Assembly: GCA_021778635.1 (NCBI GenBank)
Contig: JAJYCD010000001.1
Span: 52,176-116,175, forward strand
Direction: 5' to 3'
DNA length: 64,000 bases
From: Actinomycetes bacterium
GTDB taxonomy: Bacteria; Actinomycetota; Actinomycetes; Actinomycetales; Cellulomonadaceae
Below, piece after piece: positions 25,725 through 38,068 of this stretch (its first letter is position 1; the number at the start of each line of letters is the position of its first letter). The notes beneath the pieces were generated by a model. That model was not told the DNA's origin. It was given only the letters and a program-made list of their open reading frames with translations, and searched no databases. The translations under genes were made by a program, and so were the position numbers.

Positions 25725-25798
25725 TGGGCCTAACAGGACTTGAACCTGTGACCTCTTCCTTATCAGGGAAGCGCTCTAACCGTCTGAGCTATAGGCCC
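25725..25798 (-). tRNA. tRNA-Ile(GAT)
   Basis: The minus strand gives acceptor stem GGGCCTA/TAGGCCC, a D-arm with AGACGGTTAGAGC, anticodon arm TTCC-CTGATAA-GGAA (anticodon GAT), and T-arm ACAGG-TTCAAGT-CCTGT. The discriminator A at 25725 is followed by CTCC, so CCA is not encoded. Confidence 0.96.
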
Positions 25799-25831
25799 GA
25801 TTCGCGCACGGTGAACCCGGCGCGCCGGATG

Positions 25832-25861
25832 AGACTACCCCAGCGCGGGTGCCGTTCCCAA
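25832..25861 (-). promoter_or_regulatory. probable promoter of tRNA-Ile
   Basis: On the minus strand TTGGGA (25856-25861) and TAGTCT (25832-25837) are separated by 18 bases and lie 34 bases before the tRNA 5' end. The same TAGTCT hexamer is found just upstream of tRNA-Leu. Confidence 0.45.
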
Positions 25862-25900
25862 ACGGGTCGGCGCGGAGGTGAGCGCTCGGTCGAGCAGCGG

Positions 25901-26587
25901 TCACTCGTCCGTCATGGTGAGGTGGATGCCGCCGACGAGCGCAGCGACGATGTTGTACAGGAACGCCCCGATCGTCGCGAGCGCCGTCATGAGGAAGACG
26001 TCCACGATCGCGATCAACGAGGCGGCCGAGACGATGCGGCTGAACTTGACGTACTGCAGGATGTCGATCTTGGTCTCGGTACCGACGACCTCCCGCACGA
26101 GCGAGTCGACCTTGGTGAAGACGTGCATCCCGTCGAGGGTCAACCAGACGACCGCAGCGGCGACCACGATCATGATGCCGACCGCGACGGACAGCAGGAA
26201 CGACAGCTTCATGACCGACCAGGGGTCGACCCGAGACACCGCGAGGCGCACCCGGCGCGGCGCGCCCGCATCCGAGGCGACCTTGACCGCAGGTCGGGGC
26301 CCTTCGCCGGTGTGCGAGCTGGTGTGGCGGATCTCCCCGACCGGCACGTCACCGGTGTCGTGCACGCCGTCGCGCGGCGCGCTCGGCCAACCGCCGGCGC
26401 CCGGGACCGGGGTGGTCGACGAGGCGGGAGCCGGTGGGGTCGCGGTGCCCGGAGCGGGTGCCGTCGACGCCCGCGGAGGCATGAACGTCGGCACGCTCGC
26501 GCCGGACGTCGCCGTCCCCGTCGTACCCGGTCGCGTCCCGCCCTGGCGCGGAGGGAACGACCGGGGCGCGGTCTCGTCGCTGCTCAT
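25901..26587 (-). CDS. DUF3566 transmembrane protein
   Basis: A 228-residue protein with a ~100-residue Pro/Thr/Ala-rich disordered N-terminus and a C-terminal DUF3566 domain. The domain has [25 protein letters not shown] (split across the first helix), helix [16 protein letters not shown], the periplasmic segment [18 protein letters not shown], and a final helix [24 protein letters not shown]. Its start overlaps the gyrA stop (ATGA at 26584-26587). Mycobacterial Rv0007, in the same place after gyrA, is the counterpart (CwsA is a different gene). Function is unknown; an envelope role is suspected in the literature by location only. Confidence 0.9.
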   Translation of the reverse strand: MSSDETAPRSFPPRQGGTRPGTTGTATSGASVPTFMPPRASTAPAPGTATPPAPASSTTPVPGAGGWPSAPRDGVHDTGDVPVGEIRHTSSHTGEGPRPAVKVASDAGAPRRVRLAVSRVDPWSVMKLSFLLSVAVGIMIVVAAAVVWLTLDGMHVFTKVDSLVREVVGTETKIDILQYVKFSRIVSAASLIAIVDVFLMTALATIGAFLYNIVAALVGGIHLTMTDE

Positions 26588-29232
26588 TCGCTCTCCTCGC
26601 GGTTCTGCTCGGGCGCAACCTCCGTGGTCGACGCGGGTCCGTCGGCCACGATCTCCGCCTCGATCGGCGCACTTTCCTCGTCAACGGTAACCGCATCTTC
26701 GCCGAGATGGCGTTCGATGTTGCGCGCGATGGCGATGATCCGGTCCCCGGAGTCGGGCTTCGCGAACGTCACACCCTGCGTGTTGCGGCCCGTCAGGTGC
26801 ACCTCGGCGACCGCCGACCGCACGATCTTGCCACGCTCCATGATGACCATGACCTCGTCGTCCTCCTCGGTGATGAGGGCGCCGACGAGGTCGCCGCGCG
26901 CCTCGACGAGGTTCGCGACCTTGATGCCGAGTCCTCCACGACCCTGCACGCGGTACTCCGAGATGTCGGTCCGCTTGGCGAACCCGCCCTCGGTCACGAC
27001 GAACAGCTGCGCGCCGTCCTGCACCACGTCCATCGACAGCAGTCGGTCACCGGGCCGGAACTTCATGCCGGTGACCCCGGAGGTCGCGCGCCCGAGCGGG
27101 CGCATCGCGTCGTCGTCTGCGGTGAACCGGATCGACTGGCCCTTGCGCGAGACGAGGATGAGATCGTCGGTCGAGTCGACGAGGCGGGCCGCGACGAGCT
27201 CGTCCGGGTTGCCGTCCTCGTCCTCGCGAAGGTTGATCGCGATGACGCCACCGCTCCGGTTCGAGTCGTACTCGGTCAGTCGGGTCTTCTTGACGAGCCC
27301 GCCGCGCGTCGCGAGGACCAGGTACTCGGCCTGGTCGTAGTCGCGCAGGTCCAGCACCTGGGCGATCTGCTCGCCGGGGAGGAACGCCAGCAGGTTCGCG
27401 ACGTGCTGCCCCTTGGCGTCCCGTCCTCCCTCGGGGAGCTCATAGGCCTTCGCCCGGTAGACGCGCCCGAGGTTGGTGAAGAACAGCAGCCAGTGGTGGG
27501 TGGTCGTCACGAAGAAGTGGTCGACGATGTCGTCCTCGCGGAGCTGCGCCCCGCGGACACCCTTGCCGCCACGGCGCTGCGCCCGGTAGTTGTCGCTCCG
27601 GGTCCGCTTCGCGTAGCCGCCGCGGGTGATCGTGACGACGACCTCCTCCTCGGCGATGAGGTCCTCCATCGAGACCTCACCGTCGAACGGCATGATCGTC
27701 GTCCGGCGCTCGTCGCCGTTCTTCGCCACGATCTCGTCGAGCTCGCCGCCCACGATGTCCCGTTGGCGCTCCGGCGACTCGAGGATCTCGCGGTAGTCCG
27801 TGATCTTCGCCATCAGACCGTCGTACTCGTCGACGATCTTCTGCCGCTCCATCGCCGCGAGGGCACGCAGCTGCATCGAGAGGATCGCGTTGGCCTGGAC
27901 CTCGTCGACCTCGAGCAGCTCCATGAGGCCCGAGCGGGCGTCGTCGACCGTCGCCGAGGAGCGGATCGTCCGGATGACCTCGTCCAGGGCGTCGAGCGCC
28001 TTGAGGTAGCCCGTCAGGATGTGGGCGCGCTCCTCGGCCTTGCGCAGCCGGAACCGCGTGCGGCGGACGATCACGTCCATCTGGTGCGTGACCCAGTGCC
28101 GGATGAACGCGTCGATCGACATCGTGCGGGGCACCCCGTCGACGAGGGCGAGCATGTTCGCCCCGAAGGTGTCCTGCATCTGGGTGTGCTTGTACAGGTT
28201 GTTGAGCACGACCTTGGCGACCGCGTCGCGCTTGAGCACGATCACCAGGCGCTGGCCGGTACGGCCCGACGTCTCGTCGCGGATGTCCGCGATGCCCTGC
28301 AGGCGTCCCTCCCGGACGAGGTCGGCGATCTTCTGCGCGAGGTTGTCCGGGTTGACCTGGTACGGGAGCTCGGTGATGACGAGGCAGATCCGGTTCTGGA
28401 TCTCCTCGACCGTGACGACCGCGCGCATCGTGATCGATCCACGCCCGGTCCGATACGCATCCTCGATGCCGCGATGGCCGAGGATCTGCGCGCCGGTCGG
28501 GAAGTCCGGACCCTTGATGCGCTGCATCAGAGCCTCGAGCAGCTCCTGGTGCGAGGCCTCCGGGTGCTCGAGGTACCAGTGGACGCCGTCGGCGACCTCG
28601 CGCATGTTGTGCGGCGGGATGTTCGTCGCCATCCCGACGGCAATCCCTGCCGAGCCGTTGACCAGCAGGTTCGGGAACCGGGCCGGCAGGACGACGGGCT
28701 CCTGCGTGCGCCCGTCGTAGTTGTCCTGGAAATCGACGGTCTCCTCGTCGATGTCGCGAACCATCTCCATGGACAGCGGCGCCATCTTGCACTCGGTGTA
28801 CCGCGGCGCGGCCGCGGGGTCGTTGCCCGGTGACCCGAAGTTGCCCTGACCGGCGACGAGCGGGTAGCGCATCGACCAGTCCTGGACCAGTCGCACGAGG
28901 GCGTCGTAGATCGCGCTGTCACCGTGCGGGTGGAACTTCCCCATGACGTCGCCGACGACGCGGCTGCACTTCGAGAACGCCCGGTCGGGACGGTAGCCGC
29001 CGTCGTACATCGCGTAGAGCACACGACGGTGCACGGGCTTGAGGCCGTCGCGGACGTCCGGCAGCGCGCGGCCGATGATCACCGACATCGCGTAGTCGAG
29101 GTAGGAGCGCTGCATCTCGACCTGCAGGTCGATCTGCTCGATCCGACCGTGCTCGGTCAGCACGATCTCGGTCGCACTCCCGATGTCGATGCTCGGATCC
29201 TGAGGATCCTCGGGTGGGGTCTGCTCGCTCAC
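26584..29232 (-). CDS. gyrA: DNA gyrase subunit A
   Basis: An 882-residue type II topoisomerase subunit that cuts and rejoins DNA for negative supercoiling. The catalytic tyrosine is Tyr145 in [10 protein letters not shown]. The quinolone-contact segment [10 protein letters not shown] (101-110) keeps Ser106 and Asp110, equivalent to the susceptible residues of E. coli (Ser83, Asp87). A GyrA-box-like [11 protein letters not shown] starts the C-terminal beta-pinwheel. The length is normal and no intein is present. The tail is acidic and Glu-rich. It lies 67 bases downstream of gyrB on the same strand, so they are co-transcribed, and it overlaps DUF3566. Confidence 0.98.
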   Translation of the reverse strand: MSEQTPPEDPQDPSIDIGSATEIVLTEHGRIEQIDLQVEMQRSYLDYAMSVIIGRALPDVRDGLKPVHRRVLYAMYDGGYRPDRAFSKCSRVVGDVMGKFHPHGDSAIYDALVRLVQDWSMRYPLVAGQGNFGSPGNDPAAAPRYTECKMAPLSMEMVRDIDEETVDFQDNYDGRTQEPVVLPARFPNLLVNGSAGIAVGMATNIPPHNMREVADGVHWYLEHPEASHQELLEALMQRIKGPDFPTGAQILGHRGIEDAYRTGRGSITMRAVVTVEEIQNRICLVITELPYQVNPDNLAQKIADLVREGRLQGIADIRDETSGRTGQRLVIVLKRDAVAKVVLNNLYKHTQMQDTFGANMLALVDGVPRTMSIDAFIRHWVTHQMDVIVRRTRFRLRKAEERAHILTGYLKALDALDEVIRTIRSSATVDDARSGLMELLEVDEVQANAILSMQLRALAAMERQKIVDEYDGLMAKITDYREILESPERQRDIVGGELDEIVAKNGDERRTTIMPFDGEVSMEDLIAEEEVVVTITRGGYAKRTRSDNYRAQRRGGKGVRGAQLREDDIVDHFFVTTTHHWLLFFTNLGRVYRAKAYELPEGGRDAKGQHVANLLAFLPGEQIAQVLDLRDYDQAEYLVLATRGGLVKKTRLTEYDSNRSGGVIAINLREDEDGNPDELVAARLVDSTDDLILVSRKGQSIRFTADDDAMRPLGRATSGVTGMKFRPGDRLLSMDVVQDGAQLFVVTEGGFAKRTDISEYRVQGRGGLGIKVANLVEARGDLVGALITEEDDEVMVIMERGKIVRSAVAEVHLTGRNTQGVTFAKPDSGDRIIAIARNIERHLGEDAVTVDEESAPIEAEIVADGPASTTEVAPEQNREESE

Positions 29233-29299
29233 GGTCTACCTCGTCTCGCGTGGTTCTGACGGTGCCTGGTACGACGGACGGCCTCGGTGGGCCGTGCGC

Positions 29300-31357
<2,058 letters not shown>

Positions 31358-31518
31358 TCAAGTTCTCGCACACGCTCGGAAGGGCTCCGTCAGGACGGAT
31401 CACCCCAGCACGCCGGAATTCTTGGCGCCAGCGCGCCGCGAAAGACCTTCACAGTCTACCTGTCGGAACGTCTCGGACGGTCTCGATGGCCCGGGATGAC
31501 GCGTCCCTCTCCGGGCGG

Positions 31519-32136
31519 TCACCCGTAGGTGTCGCGGGGCCCCCGACCTCGAACGGTGCGGCGCCCGCGGGAGAATCCCGGACCGGCCGGGCCAACCACC
31601 GACACCTCCCGGACGACTCCCTCGCCGACGTCGTCCGCCAACCGCCGGAGGAGCTGCGACGTGAGCACCCGCAGGTTCGCGGCCCATGCCGTCGAGTCCG
31701 TCCGGACGAGCAGGACTCCGCCCTCGAAGCTCTCCGGGGTGCAGTGGTCCGCGATCTCCTCACCGACCACCTCGCGCCACCGGCCGATCACCCCGCCGAC
31801 CGAGACCTCCTGGACCCATCCTCTGTCCCGCAGGAGGGACGCCAGGCTGTCGCCGACGAGCCGCGGGTCGCGTCCGTCACGGCCCGGCGAGCCACGCGGC
31901 GGATCGAGCGGCGACCGCCGCCGGACCTCCTGACCAGGCCGGATACCTCGCGCTTCGGCCGCTGCTCGGGCCCGGTTGAGCGCCGCGTGGGCCACCTCCG
32001 CCGGTGGGGTGAGCTCGATCAGCTCGCCGACCGGGATGCCGTCCTCGACCTGGGCCGGTGAGACCGCATCGGTGGCAGAGTCCTCCGACGGGTCGTCCTG
32101 ACGGTGCCGGCGCTCACCGGACACGGGTGACCGCAC
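31519..32136 (-). CDS. dciA: DciA (DUF721) helicase loader-like protein
   Basis: About 205 residues. The C-terminal half is the DUF721 domain: [43 protein letters not shown] (in pieces), then [33 protein letters not shown]721/DciA proteins load the replicative helicase DnaB in bacteria lacking DnaC. In mycobacteria the counterpart is Rv0004, between recF and gyrB. The start is unclear: GTG 32136 overlaps recF by 23 bases and GTG 32124 is an alternative; neither has a strong ribosome site. The N-terminal 70 residues look disordered. Confidence 0.88.
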   Translation of the reverse strand: MRSPVSGERRHRQDDPSEDSATDAVSPAQVEDGIPVGELIELTPPAEVAHAALNRARAAAEARGIRPGQEVRRRSPLDPPRGSPGRDGRDPRLVGDSLASLLRDRGWVQEVSVGGVIGRWREVVGEEIADHCTPESFEGGVLLVRTDSTAWAANLRVLTSQLLRRLADDVGEGVVREVSVVGPAGPGFSRGRRTVRGRGPRDTYG

Positions 32137-33382
32137 CGTCCATCACGTCGACACGCGCTCCGTCGAGCCGCTCCGGGACGTCCTCGGCGACGGCGGCGGT
32201 GATGAGCACCTGACGCGCAGGCGCGACGAGCTCGGCCAGCCGGTCGCGCCGCCGGACGTCGAGCTCGGCGAAGACGTCATCGAGGATCAGGACGGGTTCG
32301 CCGTCGTCTCCGAGATCCGCGATCCACAGGTCATGGGACGTCTGTCTGTCGGCCGCGGCCGGCGTGCCGTCCGCCTGCTCTGCGCCGGGCTGCGTCACCC
32401 CGTCCGTGAGGAGGCGATAGGACGCCAGCTTCAGCGCGAGGGCGAGCGACCACGACTCACCATGACTCGCGTACCCCTTGGCCGGGAGACCGCCGAGCGT
32501 GAGGGTGAGGTCGTCACGGTGCGGTCCGACGAGACAGACCCCTCTCTCTATCTCGCGCGAACGAAGACGACCCATCGCGTCCATGAGCTGCGCCTCCATC
32601 AGCTCGGTGGTGACAGCTCCACGTGGAACGGTCTCACCGGTCCCGGCGTCGGCACGATCATCTCCCGGATCTCCGATCGAGGCGTCGAGAGACGAGCGAT
32701 AGGCGATCTCGGCGACTCCCTGGCCCGAGCTCACCTGCTCGTAGGCGTGTGCGACGTACGGGTGCAGCGCGTGGACGAGGGCGGTCCGCATCGCCAGGAT
32801 CTCCGCCCCCGATCGGGCGAGCTTGGCGTCCCAGACGTCCAGCGTGCGCAGGTCCATCCCGCCGCGGGAGGCCGCGGCGGCCGACTTGAGGAGGGCGCTG
32901 CGCTGCCGGACGATCCGCTCGTAGTCCGCGATCACCCCCGACATGCGCGGCGTCACCAGCACCGCGAGCTCGTCGAGGAACCTCCGCCGCCCGTCCGGAT
33001 CTCCCTTGACCAGACCGAGGTCCTCCGGGGCGAACAGCACGGTTCGCAGCAGGCCGACCACGTCGCGCACGCGGGGAAGCGGCGACCCGTTGATGCGGGC
33101 CCGGTTCGCCTTGCCCGACGTGATCTCGATCTCGGCAAGGCGGGTCCGGTCGCCCCGCACCACCTTCGCTCGGACGACAGCGCGTGCGCAGCCGGCCCGG
33201 ACGAGGGCGGCGTCGGTCGGGACCCGGTGACTTCCCAGGGTCGCCACGTATCCGACCGCTTCGACGAGGTTCGTCTTGCCCTGGCCGTTCGGACCGACCA
33301 GTGCGGTCACTCCGGGCTCGAGTGGTAGCTCGACGGCCCGATACGAGCGGAAGTCGGTCAGCGAGAGATGGGAGACGTACAC
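32114..33382 (-). CDS. recF: DNA replication and repair protein RecF
   Basis: A 422-residue SMC-like ATPase that helps load RecA at gaps. Walker A is GPNGQGKT at residues 30-37. The signature region is [14 protein letters not shown], then [13 protein letters not shown], and Walker B is [17 protein letters not shown]. The N-terminus [19 protein letters not shown] is the family standard, supporting the GTG start. The slightly long linkers ([33 protein letters not shown]) look lineage-specific. It lies 21 bases downstream of gnd on the same strand. Confidence 0.96.
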   Translation of the reverse strand: MYVSHLSLTDFRSYRAVELPLEPGVTALVGPNGQGKTNLVEAVGYVATLGSHRVPTDAALVRAGCARAVVRAKVVRGDRTRLAEIEITSGKANRARINGSPLPRVRDVVGLLRTVLFAPEDLGLVKGDPDGRRRFLDELAVLVTPRMSGVIADYERIVRQRSALLKSAAAASRGGMDLRTLDVWDAKLARSGAEILAMRTALVHALHPYVAHAYEQVSSGQGVAEIAYRSSLDASIGDPGDDRADAGTGETVPRGAVTTELMEAQLMDAMGRLRSREIERGVCLVGPHRDDLTLTLGGLPAKGYASHGESWSLALALKLASYRLLTDGVTQPGAEQADGTPAAADRQTSHDLWIADLGDDGEPVLILDDVFAELDVRRRDRLAELVAPARQVLITAAVAEDVPERLDGARVDVMDGAVTRVR

Positions 33383-33403
33383 CGCAGTCTCGGGGACCGG
33401 TCG

Positions 33404-34300
33404 TCAGCCCTGCGGCGAGGCCGGCTTGACCGCGTGCCCGCCGAACTGCTGGCGCAGGGCAGCGACGGCCTTCATCGCCGGCGACGCACCCTGGCGGGAC
33501 GCGAACCGCGCGAAGAGTGCTGCCGAGATCACGGGCAGCGGGACGGCGGCGTCGATCGCCTCGTCGACGGTCCAGCGACCCTCACCCGAGTCGTCGACCC
33601 AGTCCTCGATGTCGGACAGCTGCGGGTCCTCCTCGAGCGCCTTGACGAGGAGCTCGAGGAGCCAGGAACGCACGACCGTCCCACGCGTCCACGCCTTGAG
33701 GGTGCCGGGTACGTTCGTGACGATGTCCTTGGCGTCCAGGAGCTCGAAGCCCTCCGCGTACGCCTGCATCAGCCCGTACTCGATGCCGTTGTGCACCATC
33801 TTCGCGTAGTGACCGGCGCCGACGGCTCCCGCGTGCACGAAGCCCTCGTCCCGGGGACCTTCCGGGCGTAGCGCGTCGAACACCGGCATGACGGCGGCGA
33901 CGTCGCTCTCCGCACCACCGACCATCAGCCCGTAACCGTTCGCCAGGCCCCAGACACCACCGGAGACACCGGCATCGACGTAGCCGATGTGCTTCGTGGC
34001 GAGCTCTGCGGCGTGCAGCGCGTCGTCGCCGAAGTGCGAGTTGCCGCCATCGACGACGATGTCGCCCTCACGGAGCAGATCACCGAGCTCGGAGATCACC
34101 GCGCGAGTGATCTCGCCGGCAGGAACCATCACCCACACCACTCGACGCCCGGCCGGGAGTGCGTCGACCAGTGCCGCGAGAGACGGGACGTCGCTGACGT
34201 CGGGGTTGTTGTCGTAGCCGGTCACGTCGATGCCTGCGTTGCGCAGCCGGGTGCGCATGTTCGCGCCCATCTTGCCCAGACCCACCAGTCCGATGTGCAT
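33404..34300 (-). CDS. gnd: 6-phosphogluconate dehydrogenase, short decarboxylating type
   Basis: A 298-residue enzyme that oxidatively decarboxylates 6-phosphogluconate to ribulose 5-phosphate. It has N-terminal Rossmann motif GLVGLGKMGANM, substrate-binding VDGGNSHFGDD, DAGVSGGVWGLANGYGLMVGG, and the catalytic block GHYAKMVHNGIEYGLMQAYAEG with Lys and His/Asn. This is the short form (about 300 residues rather than 470), usually NAD-preferring. A gnd gene between dnaN and recF is known in Streptomyces and relatives. It is probably co-transcribed with dnaN (33 bases upstream) and recF. Confidence 0.94.
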   Translation of the reverse strand: MHIGLVGLGKMGANMRTRLRNAGIDVTGYDNNPDVSDVPSLAALVDALPAGRRVVWVMVPAGEITRAVISELGDLLREGDIVVDGGNSHFGDDALHAAELATKHIGYVDAGVSGGVWGLANGYGLMVGGAESDVAAVMPVFDALRPEGPRDEGFVHAGAVGAGHYAKMVHNGIEYGLMQAYAEGFELLDAKDIVTNVPGTLKAWTRGTVVRSWLLELLVKALEEDPQLSDIEDWVDDSGEGRWTVDEAIDAAVPLPVISAALFARFASRQGASPAMKAVAALRQQFGGHAVKPASPQG

Positions 34301-34333
34301 GGTCGTCCCTTCTTCGAGCGCGGGGGTCGGCGT

Positions 34334-35464
34334 TCAGCTGGCGAAGCGGATGGGAACCAGCAGGTATCGGTACTCGGGGTCGTCCTCGCCGTCGAGGGTC
34401 TCCTGCCCGGTGAACTCGACCGGCTTGTTCGGGTGGGTGAACGACAGGCGAACGAAGGCCGTCGTCAGGGCGCTGAGTCCGTCCTGCAGGAACTGCGGGT
34501 TGAACGCGACGGAGATGTCCTCCCCGATCAGGACCGACTCGAGCGCCTCGGACGCCTGCGCGTCGTCACCCTGACCGGCGTCGAGGACGACCTGTCCCTG
34601 GGTGAAGCTGAGCCGGATCGGCGTGTTCCGCTCGGCGACGAGGGCAACCCGTTTGGCGGCTTCGGCGAGGGCATGGGTCGACACCACCGCGTGGATCGGG
34701 GTCTCGTCCGGGAAGAGTCGACGGACCGCGGGGTAGTCCCCGTCCACGAGGAGCGAGGTCGTGTGCCGGCCGCCGGCCTCGAAGCCGATGAGATCGACGC
34801 CGGTGCCGGTCGCCAGCGCGATGTTCACCGTCTGTGACCCACCGAGGGACTTGGAGACGTCGGAGAGCGTGCGGGCACGCACGAGTGCCACGGCGGACAT
34901 GTCGGGTGTCGCCGGCCGCCAGGAGAGCTCGCGCAGCGCCAGCCGGTAGCGGTCCGTCGCGAGCAGCGTGATCTTCTCGCCCTCGATCTCCATGCGGACG
35001 CCGGTGAGAAGCGGCAACGTGTCGTCTCGGCTGGCGGCAACGGTCACCTGTGCGACGGCCTGGGTGAGCTCGTCCCCGTCGACCGTTCCGCTGATCGACG
35101 GCATGGCCGGGAGGGCCGGGTACTCGTCGACGGGCATCGTCAGCAGGGTGAATCGACTCGCACCGCAGGTCACCGTCACCTTGGAGCCGTCGAGAACGAC
35201 GTCGACCGGCTTGGCCGGCAACGAGCGCGAGATCTCGGCGAGGAGTCGGCCGGAGACGAGGACGACTCCGGGTTCGGACACCTCGGCAGGGATCTCCGAC
35301 CTCGCCGACACCTCGTAGTCGAAGCTGGACAGGTGAAGCGTGCCGGCAGCGTCGGCCTCGACACGGACACCGGCGAGAACCGGGACGGGAGGGCGGGTCG
35401 GCAACGTTCGCGCGGTCCAGGTGACGGCGTCGGCCAGGACATCACGCTCGACGCGGAACTTCAT
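34334..35464 (-). CDS. dnaN: DNA polymerase III sliding clamp (beta subunit)
   Basis: A 376-residue ring-forming processivity clamp. The N-terminus MKFRVERDVLADAVTWTARTLP is typical and fixes the ATG at 35464, preceded by GAAGAAGGGG. FDYEVSARSEIPAEV, LLTGVRMEIEGEKITLLATDRYRLALREL and the C-terminal YRYLLVPIRFAS (with the terminal hydrophobic contact for binding partners) are present. The frame open to 35506 adds 14 unlikely codons. It is separated from dnaA by the origin-type intergenic region. Confidence 0.97.
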   Translation of the reverse strand: MKFRVERDVLADAVTWTARTLPTRPPVPVLAGVRVEADAAGTLHLSSFDYEVSARSEIPAEVSEPGVVLVSGRLLAEISRSLPAKPVDVVLDGSKVTVTCGASRFTLLTMPVDEYPALPAMPSISGTVDGDELTQAVAQVTVAASRDDTLPLLTGVRMEIEGEKITLLATDRYRLALRELSWRPATPDMSAVALVRARTLSDVSKSLGGSQTVNIALATGTGVDLIGFEAGGRHTTSLLVDGDYPAVRRLFPDETPIHAVVSTHALAEAAKRVALVAERNTPIRLSFTQGQVVLDAGQGDDAQASEALESVLIGEDISVAFNPQFLQDGLSALTTAFVRLSFTHPNKPVEFTGQETLDGEDDPEYRYLLVPIRFAS

Positions 35465-35921
35465 CACGCACCCCTTCTTCGACGCCGGACGGTGACGGCA
35501 CGTCACGGGCTGCAGCGAAGACTACGCGAGTGACGGAAGCATCGGTACCGATCCCGTCGAGTGTCCGATCCCGGTCGCAGGGGCCCTCATGACGGTGTTG
35601 TGGATCTCTGAGGAGAAGAAAGTTCGTCATCGTCGTAGCAGGTGTGCGTTCTGTGGAGTGAGGCTGATGTCGCAGGTCAGACGCTAGACCGGGGTGTGCA
35701 CGACGCGGGGACGGCGGAGCGGTCCGGTTGTGGGCGGGGGTGGAGGACCCCAGCCCAGTGCACGGTCACCCACCGGAGCAGGGATTGGTGTCCACATGTT
35801 CAGGGGTAGTTGTCCACCGTTGTCCACAGACTTACCCACAGGTGTGAACAGTCGTCCCATCGATCTCTCAGGTTCGCGTTGAACGTCGTCGACCGGTGAC
35901 GTCGCGTTCGGTCCCGCAGGT
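35465..35921. other. dnaA-dnaN intergenic region, probable oriC
   Basis: A 457-base gene-free stretch. DnaA-box-like 9-mers on the plus strand are GTGTCCACA (35788-35796), TTGTCCACC (35810-35818), TTGTCCACA (35820-35828, perfect high-GC consensus) and TTACCCACA (35832-35840). On the minus strand are CTGTTCACA (35843-35851) and AGATCCACA (35599-35607). Four of them fall within about 60 bases. In most actinobacteria the origin lies in this gap. I see no obvious AT-rich unwinding stretch; the least GC-rich part is about 35605-35640. Confidence 0.75.
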
Positions 35922-37445
35922 TCAGCCGCGCTGCTGCTGCTTGATCCGGTTCGTGAGCTCGGAGACCTGGTTGTAGACCGAGCGGCGCTCAGCCATGAGC
36001 TCGCGGATCTTGCGATTCGCGTGCATCACGGTCGTGTGGTCGCGTCCGCCGAAGGCCTGGCCGATCTTCGGGAGCGAGAGGTCGGTCAGCTCGCGGCACA
36101 GGTACATCGCGATCTGGCGTGCGGTGACGAGGACACGAGATCGGGACGAGCCGCACAGATCCTCGATCGTCAGCCCGAAGTAGGCCGCGGTCTGCCCGAT
36201 CACGGTCGTCGCTGTGATCTCCGCAGCGTTGTCGTCGGTGATCAGGTCACGCAGGACGATCTCCGCGAGTGAGAGGTCGACGTGCTGCCGATTGAGGTTG
36301 GCGAAGGCGGTCACCCGGATGAGGGCACCCTCGAGCTCCCGGATGTTCGTCGAGATCTTGGAGGCGATGTACTCGAGGACGTCGTCGGGAGCCTGGAGGT
36401 TCTCGCTGCCGGCCTTCTTCCGCAGGATGGCGATGCGCGTCTCGAGGTCCGGGGGCTGGACGTCGGTGATGAGTCCCCACTCGAATCGCGAGCGCATGCG
36501 GTCCTCGAAGCCGTTGAGCTGCTTCGGAGGAAGGTCGGAGGTGATCACGACCTGCTTGTTCGCGTTGTGCAAGGTGTTGAACGTATGGAAGAACTCCTCC
36601 ATCGTCTGCTCCTTGCCCTGCAGGAACTGGATGTCGTCGATCAGAAGGACGTCGACGTCGCGGTACCGACGCTGGAACGCGCCTGCCTTCTCGTCCCTGA
36701 TCGAGTTGATGAAGTCGTTCGTGAATTCTTCGGAGTTGACGTACCTGACCCGCACGCTCGGATAGAGGTTCTGGGCGTAGTGCCCGATCGCGTGGAGCAG
36801 GTGGGTCTTGCCCAGACCGGAGTCGCCGTAGATGAAGAGCGGGTTGTAGGCCTTGGCCGGCGCTTCGGCGACCGCGACCGCAGCCGCGTGCGCGAATCGG
36901 TTGGAGGACCCGATGACGAAGGTCTCGAACAAGTACTTCTTGTTGAGGCGCGCGGGCTCCGCGGCGGGCCGCCGGCCGCTCACGGGTTGGGTCGAGAACG
37001 GCGAGCGAGGGCGTTCCTCCGGGAAGTGGTCGCGGCTCGGGTACCCCGACCCGTCGGGGTTGCCGCGGTTCGAACCGGTCGACGAGCTTCGCTCGTGGGT
37101 CTCGGCAGTCCGTGTGCTGGGGGTGTCGCCATGGGTGAGAGGCGGTCGAGACGTGTGGTCGGTCGTCTGGACGGGCGCGACGTCGGGGTCGATCGTGATC
37201 GCGAACCGCGCTTCACGACCGAGCACCTCGGTGAGAGCAGAGGTGATCTCGACCCGGGCGCGGGTCTCGAGGTACTCCTTCGTCAGATCGTTCCCGACGG
37301 CGAGCAGCATCGTTCCGTCGAGGAGACCCAACGGGACGGCAAGCTTCACGAAGGCGAGCTGGCGAGGCGTGATGTCGGGACTGTCCTGAAGCTCGCGGAC
37401 TGCTCTGTCCCAGATCGCCGGGATCTGGTCGTCCTGTTGAGACAC
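35922..37445 (-). CDS. dnaA: chromosomal replication initiator DnaA
   Basis: A 507-residue AAA+ initiator that binds DnaA boxes and melts oriC. Domain I is residues 1-~85, and a Ser/Thr/Arg-rich linker (domain II) spans ~90-165. Walker A GDSGLGKT is at 207-214 and Walker [10 protein letters not shown] near 268. Domain IV ends with [23 protein letters not shown] and the DNA-binding [11 protein letters not shown]. The GTG start follows GAGG with 7-base spacing. It is transcribed toward dnaN. DnaA boxes upstream suggest autoregulation. Confidence 0.98.
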   Translation of the reverse strand: MSQQDDQIPAIWDRAVRELQDSPDITPRQLAFVKLAVPLGLLDGTMLLAVGNDLTKEYLETRARVEITSALTEVLGREARFAITIDPDVAPVQTTDHTSRPPLTHGDTPSTRTAETHERSSSTGSNRGNPDGSGYPSRDHFPEERPRSPFSTQPVSGRRPAAEPARLNKKYLFETFVIGSSNRFAHAAAVAVAEAPAKAYNPLFIYGDSGLGKTHLLHAIGHYAQNLYPSVRVRYVNSEEFTNDFINSIRDEKAGAFQRRYRDVDVLLIDDIQFLQGKEQTMEEFFHTFNTLHNANKQVVITSDLPPKQLNGFEDRMRSRFEWGLITDVQPPDLETRIAILRKKAGSENLQAPDDVLEYIASKISTNIRELEGALIRVTAFANLNRQHVDLSLAEIVLRDLITDDNAAEITATTVIGQTAAYFGLTIEDLCGSSRSRVLVTARQIAMYLCRELTDLSLPKIGQAFGGRDHTTVMHANRKIRELMAERRSVYNQVSELTNRIKQQQRG

Positions 37446-37500
37446 TGTGAACCTCGCCGCCCTGATCGTTCGTCAGGCTGCAGTCTCGCACGCACACCGG

Positions 37501-37576
37501 TAATCCACACCTTTATCCACAACCTGTGTGGTGGGACGGGTGCCGGAGAGGTTTTGGCGGTCAGATCTGTGGACAA
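37501..37576. promoter_or_regulatory. DnaA boxes upstream of dnaA (dnaA-rpmH gap)
   Basis: TAATCCACA (37501-37509) and TTATCCACA (37513-37521, perfect) lie on the plus strand, and TTGTCCACA (37568-37576, perfect high-GC form) on the minus strand. They sit 56-131 bases before the dnaA start, where the dnaA promoter must be. The rest of the 477-base gap (37446-37922) holds the rpmH promoter and no gene. Confidence 0.7.
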
Positions 37577-37722
37577 CTCTCGTCAAGGCGCGAGAGTAGT
37601 CCGGGCCGGCGTGGGGACGGCAGCCACCGACCGGGTGACGCATCCGGGTGACCGCACCCGTCGTCCGAGGCGGGTCGAGCGGCGGGGTCGGTACCCCGAT
37701 CGACCTCGTCCGATCGGCGCGT

Positions 37723-37752
37723 TTGACCGTCAGGAGCGGGCGAGCGTAATGT
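37723..37752 (+). promoter_or_regulatory. rpmH promoter
   Basis: TTGACC (37723-37728) and TAATGT (37747-37752) are separated by 18 bases, a good vegetative promoter match in such GC-rich DNA. It points at rpmH and implies a leader of roughly 165 bases. The segment from 37760 to 37920 shows no open gene. Confidence 0.6.
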
Positions 37753-37922
37753 TGAGAGGCCCTTCTGCGCCGTCTTCAGCGCGCGTCCTCGGACGCCGCA
37801 GCTACCGTGTCACTGCCCGCACGACGCGTGCAGCCACAGGTGAGGCCGACGTCCAGGGCCACCTGACCTGGCACCTGACCGTACGGATAGGTGCTACTTC
37901 CCCGACGTAGTTGGAGACACTC

Positions 37923-38060
37923 GTGAGCAAGCGGACCTTTCAGCCGAACAACCGGCGCCGGGCCAAGACCCATGGCTTCCGCCTGCGTATGCGGACCCGT
38001 GCCGGCCGCGCGATCCTTGCCGCTCGTCGGCGCAAGGGCCGCGAGGAACTCTCGGCCTGA
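37923..38060 (+). CDS. rpmH: 50S ribosomal protein L34
   Basis: A 45-residue protein reading (M)[18 protein letters not shown], then [20 protein letters not shown] and REELSA. That is the complete L34 sequence with its [11 protein letters not shown] start and R/K-rich helix. It binds 23S rRNA in the large subunit. The start codon is GTG with TTGGAGAC upstream. It lies immediately before rnpA, as in nearly all bacteria. Confidence 0.98.
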   Translation: MSKRTFQPNNRRRAKTHGFRLRMRTRAGRAILAARRRKGREELSA

Positions 38061-38068
38061 CTCTCTCG

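Noticed and set aside
25571..27340. A 589-codon plus-strand frame across the tRNA region and gyrA
   Set aside because: It crosses two tRNA genes and runs antisense to DUF3566 and gyrA.
32615..32630. CACGTG-centred palindrome inside recF resembling parS
   Set aside because: Only about 11 of 16 positions match the parS consensus and the flanking TTT/AAA are lost, so it is within chance for GC-rich DNA.
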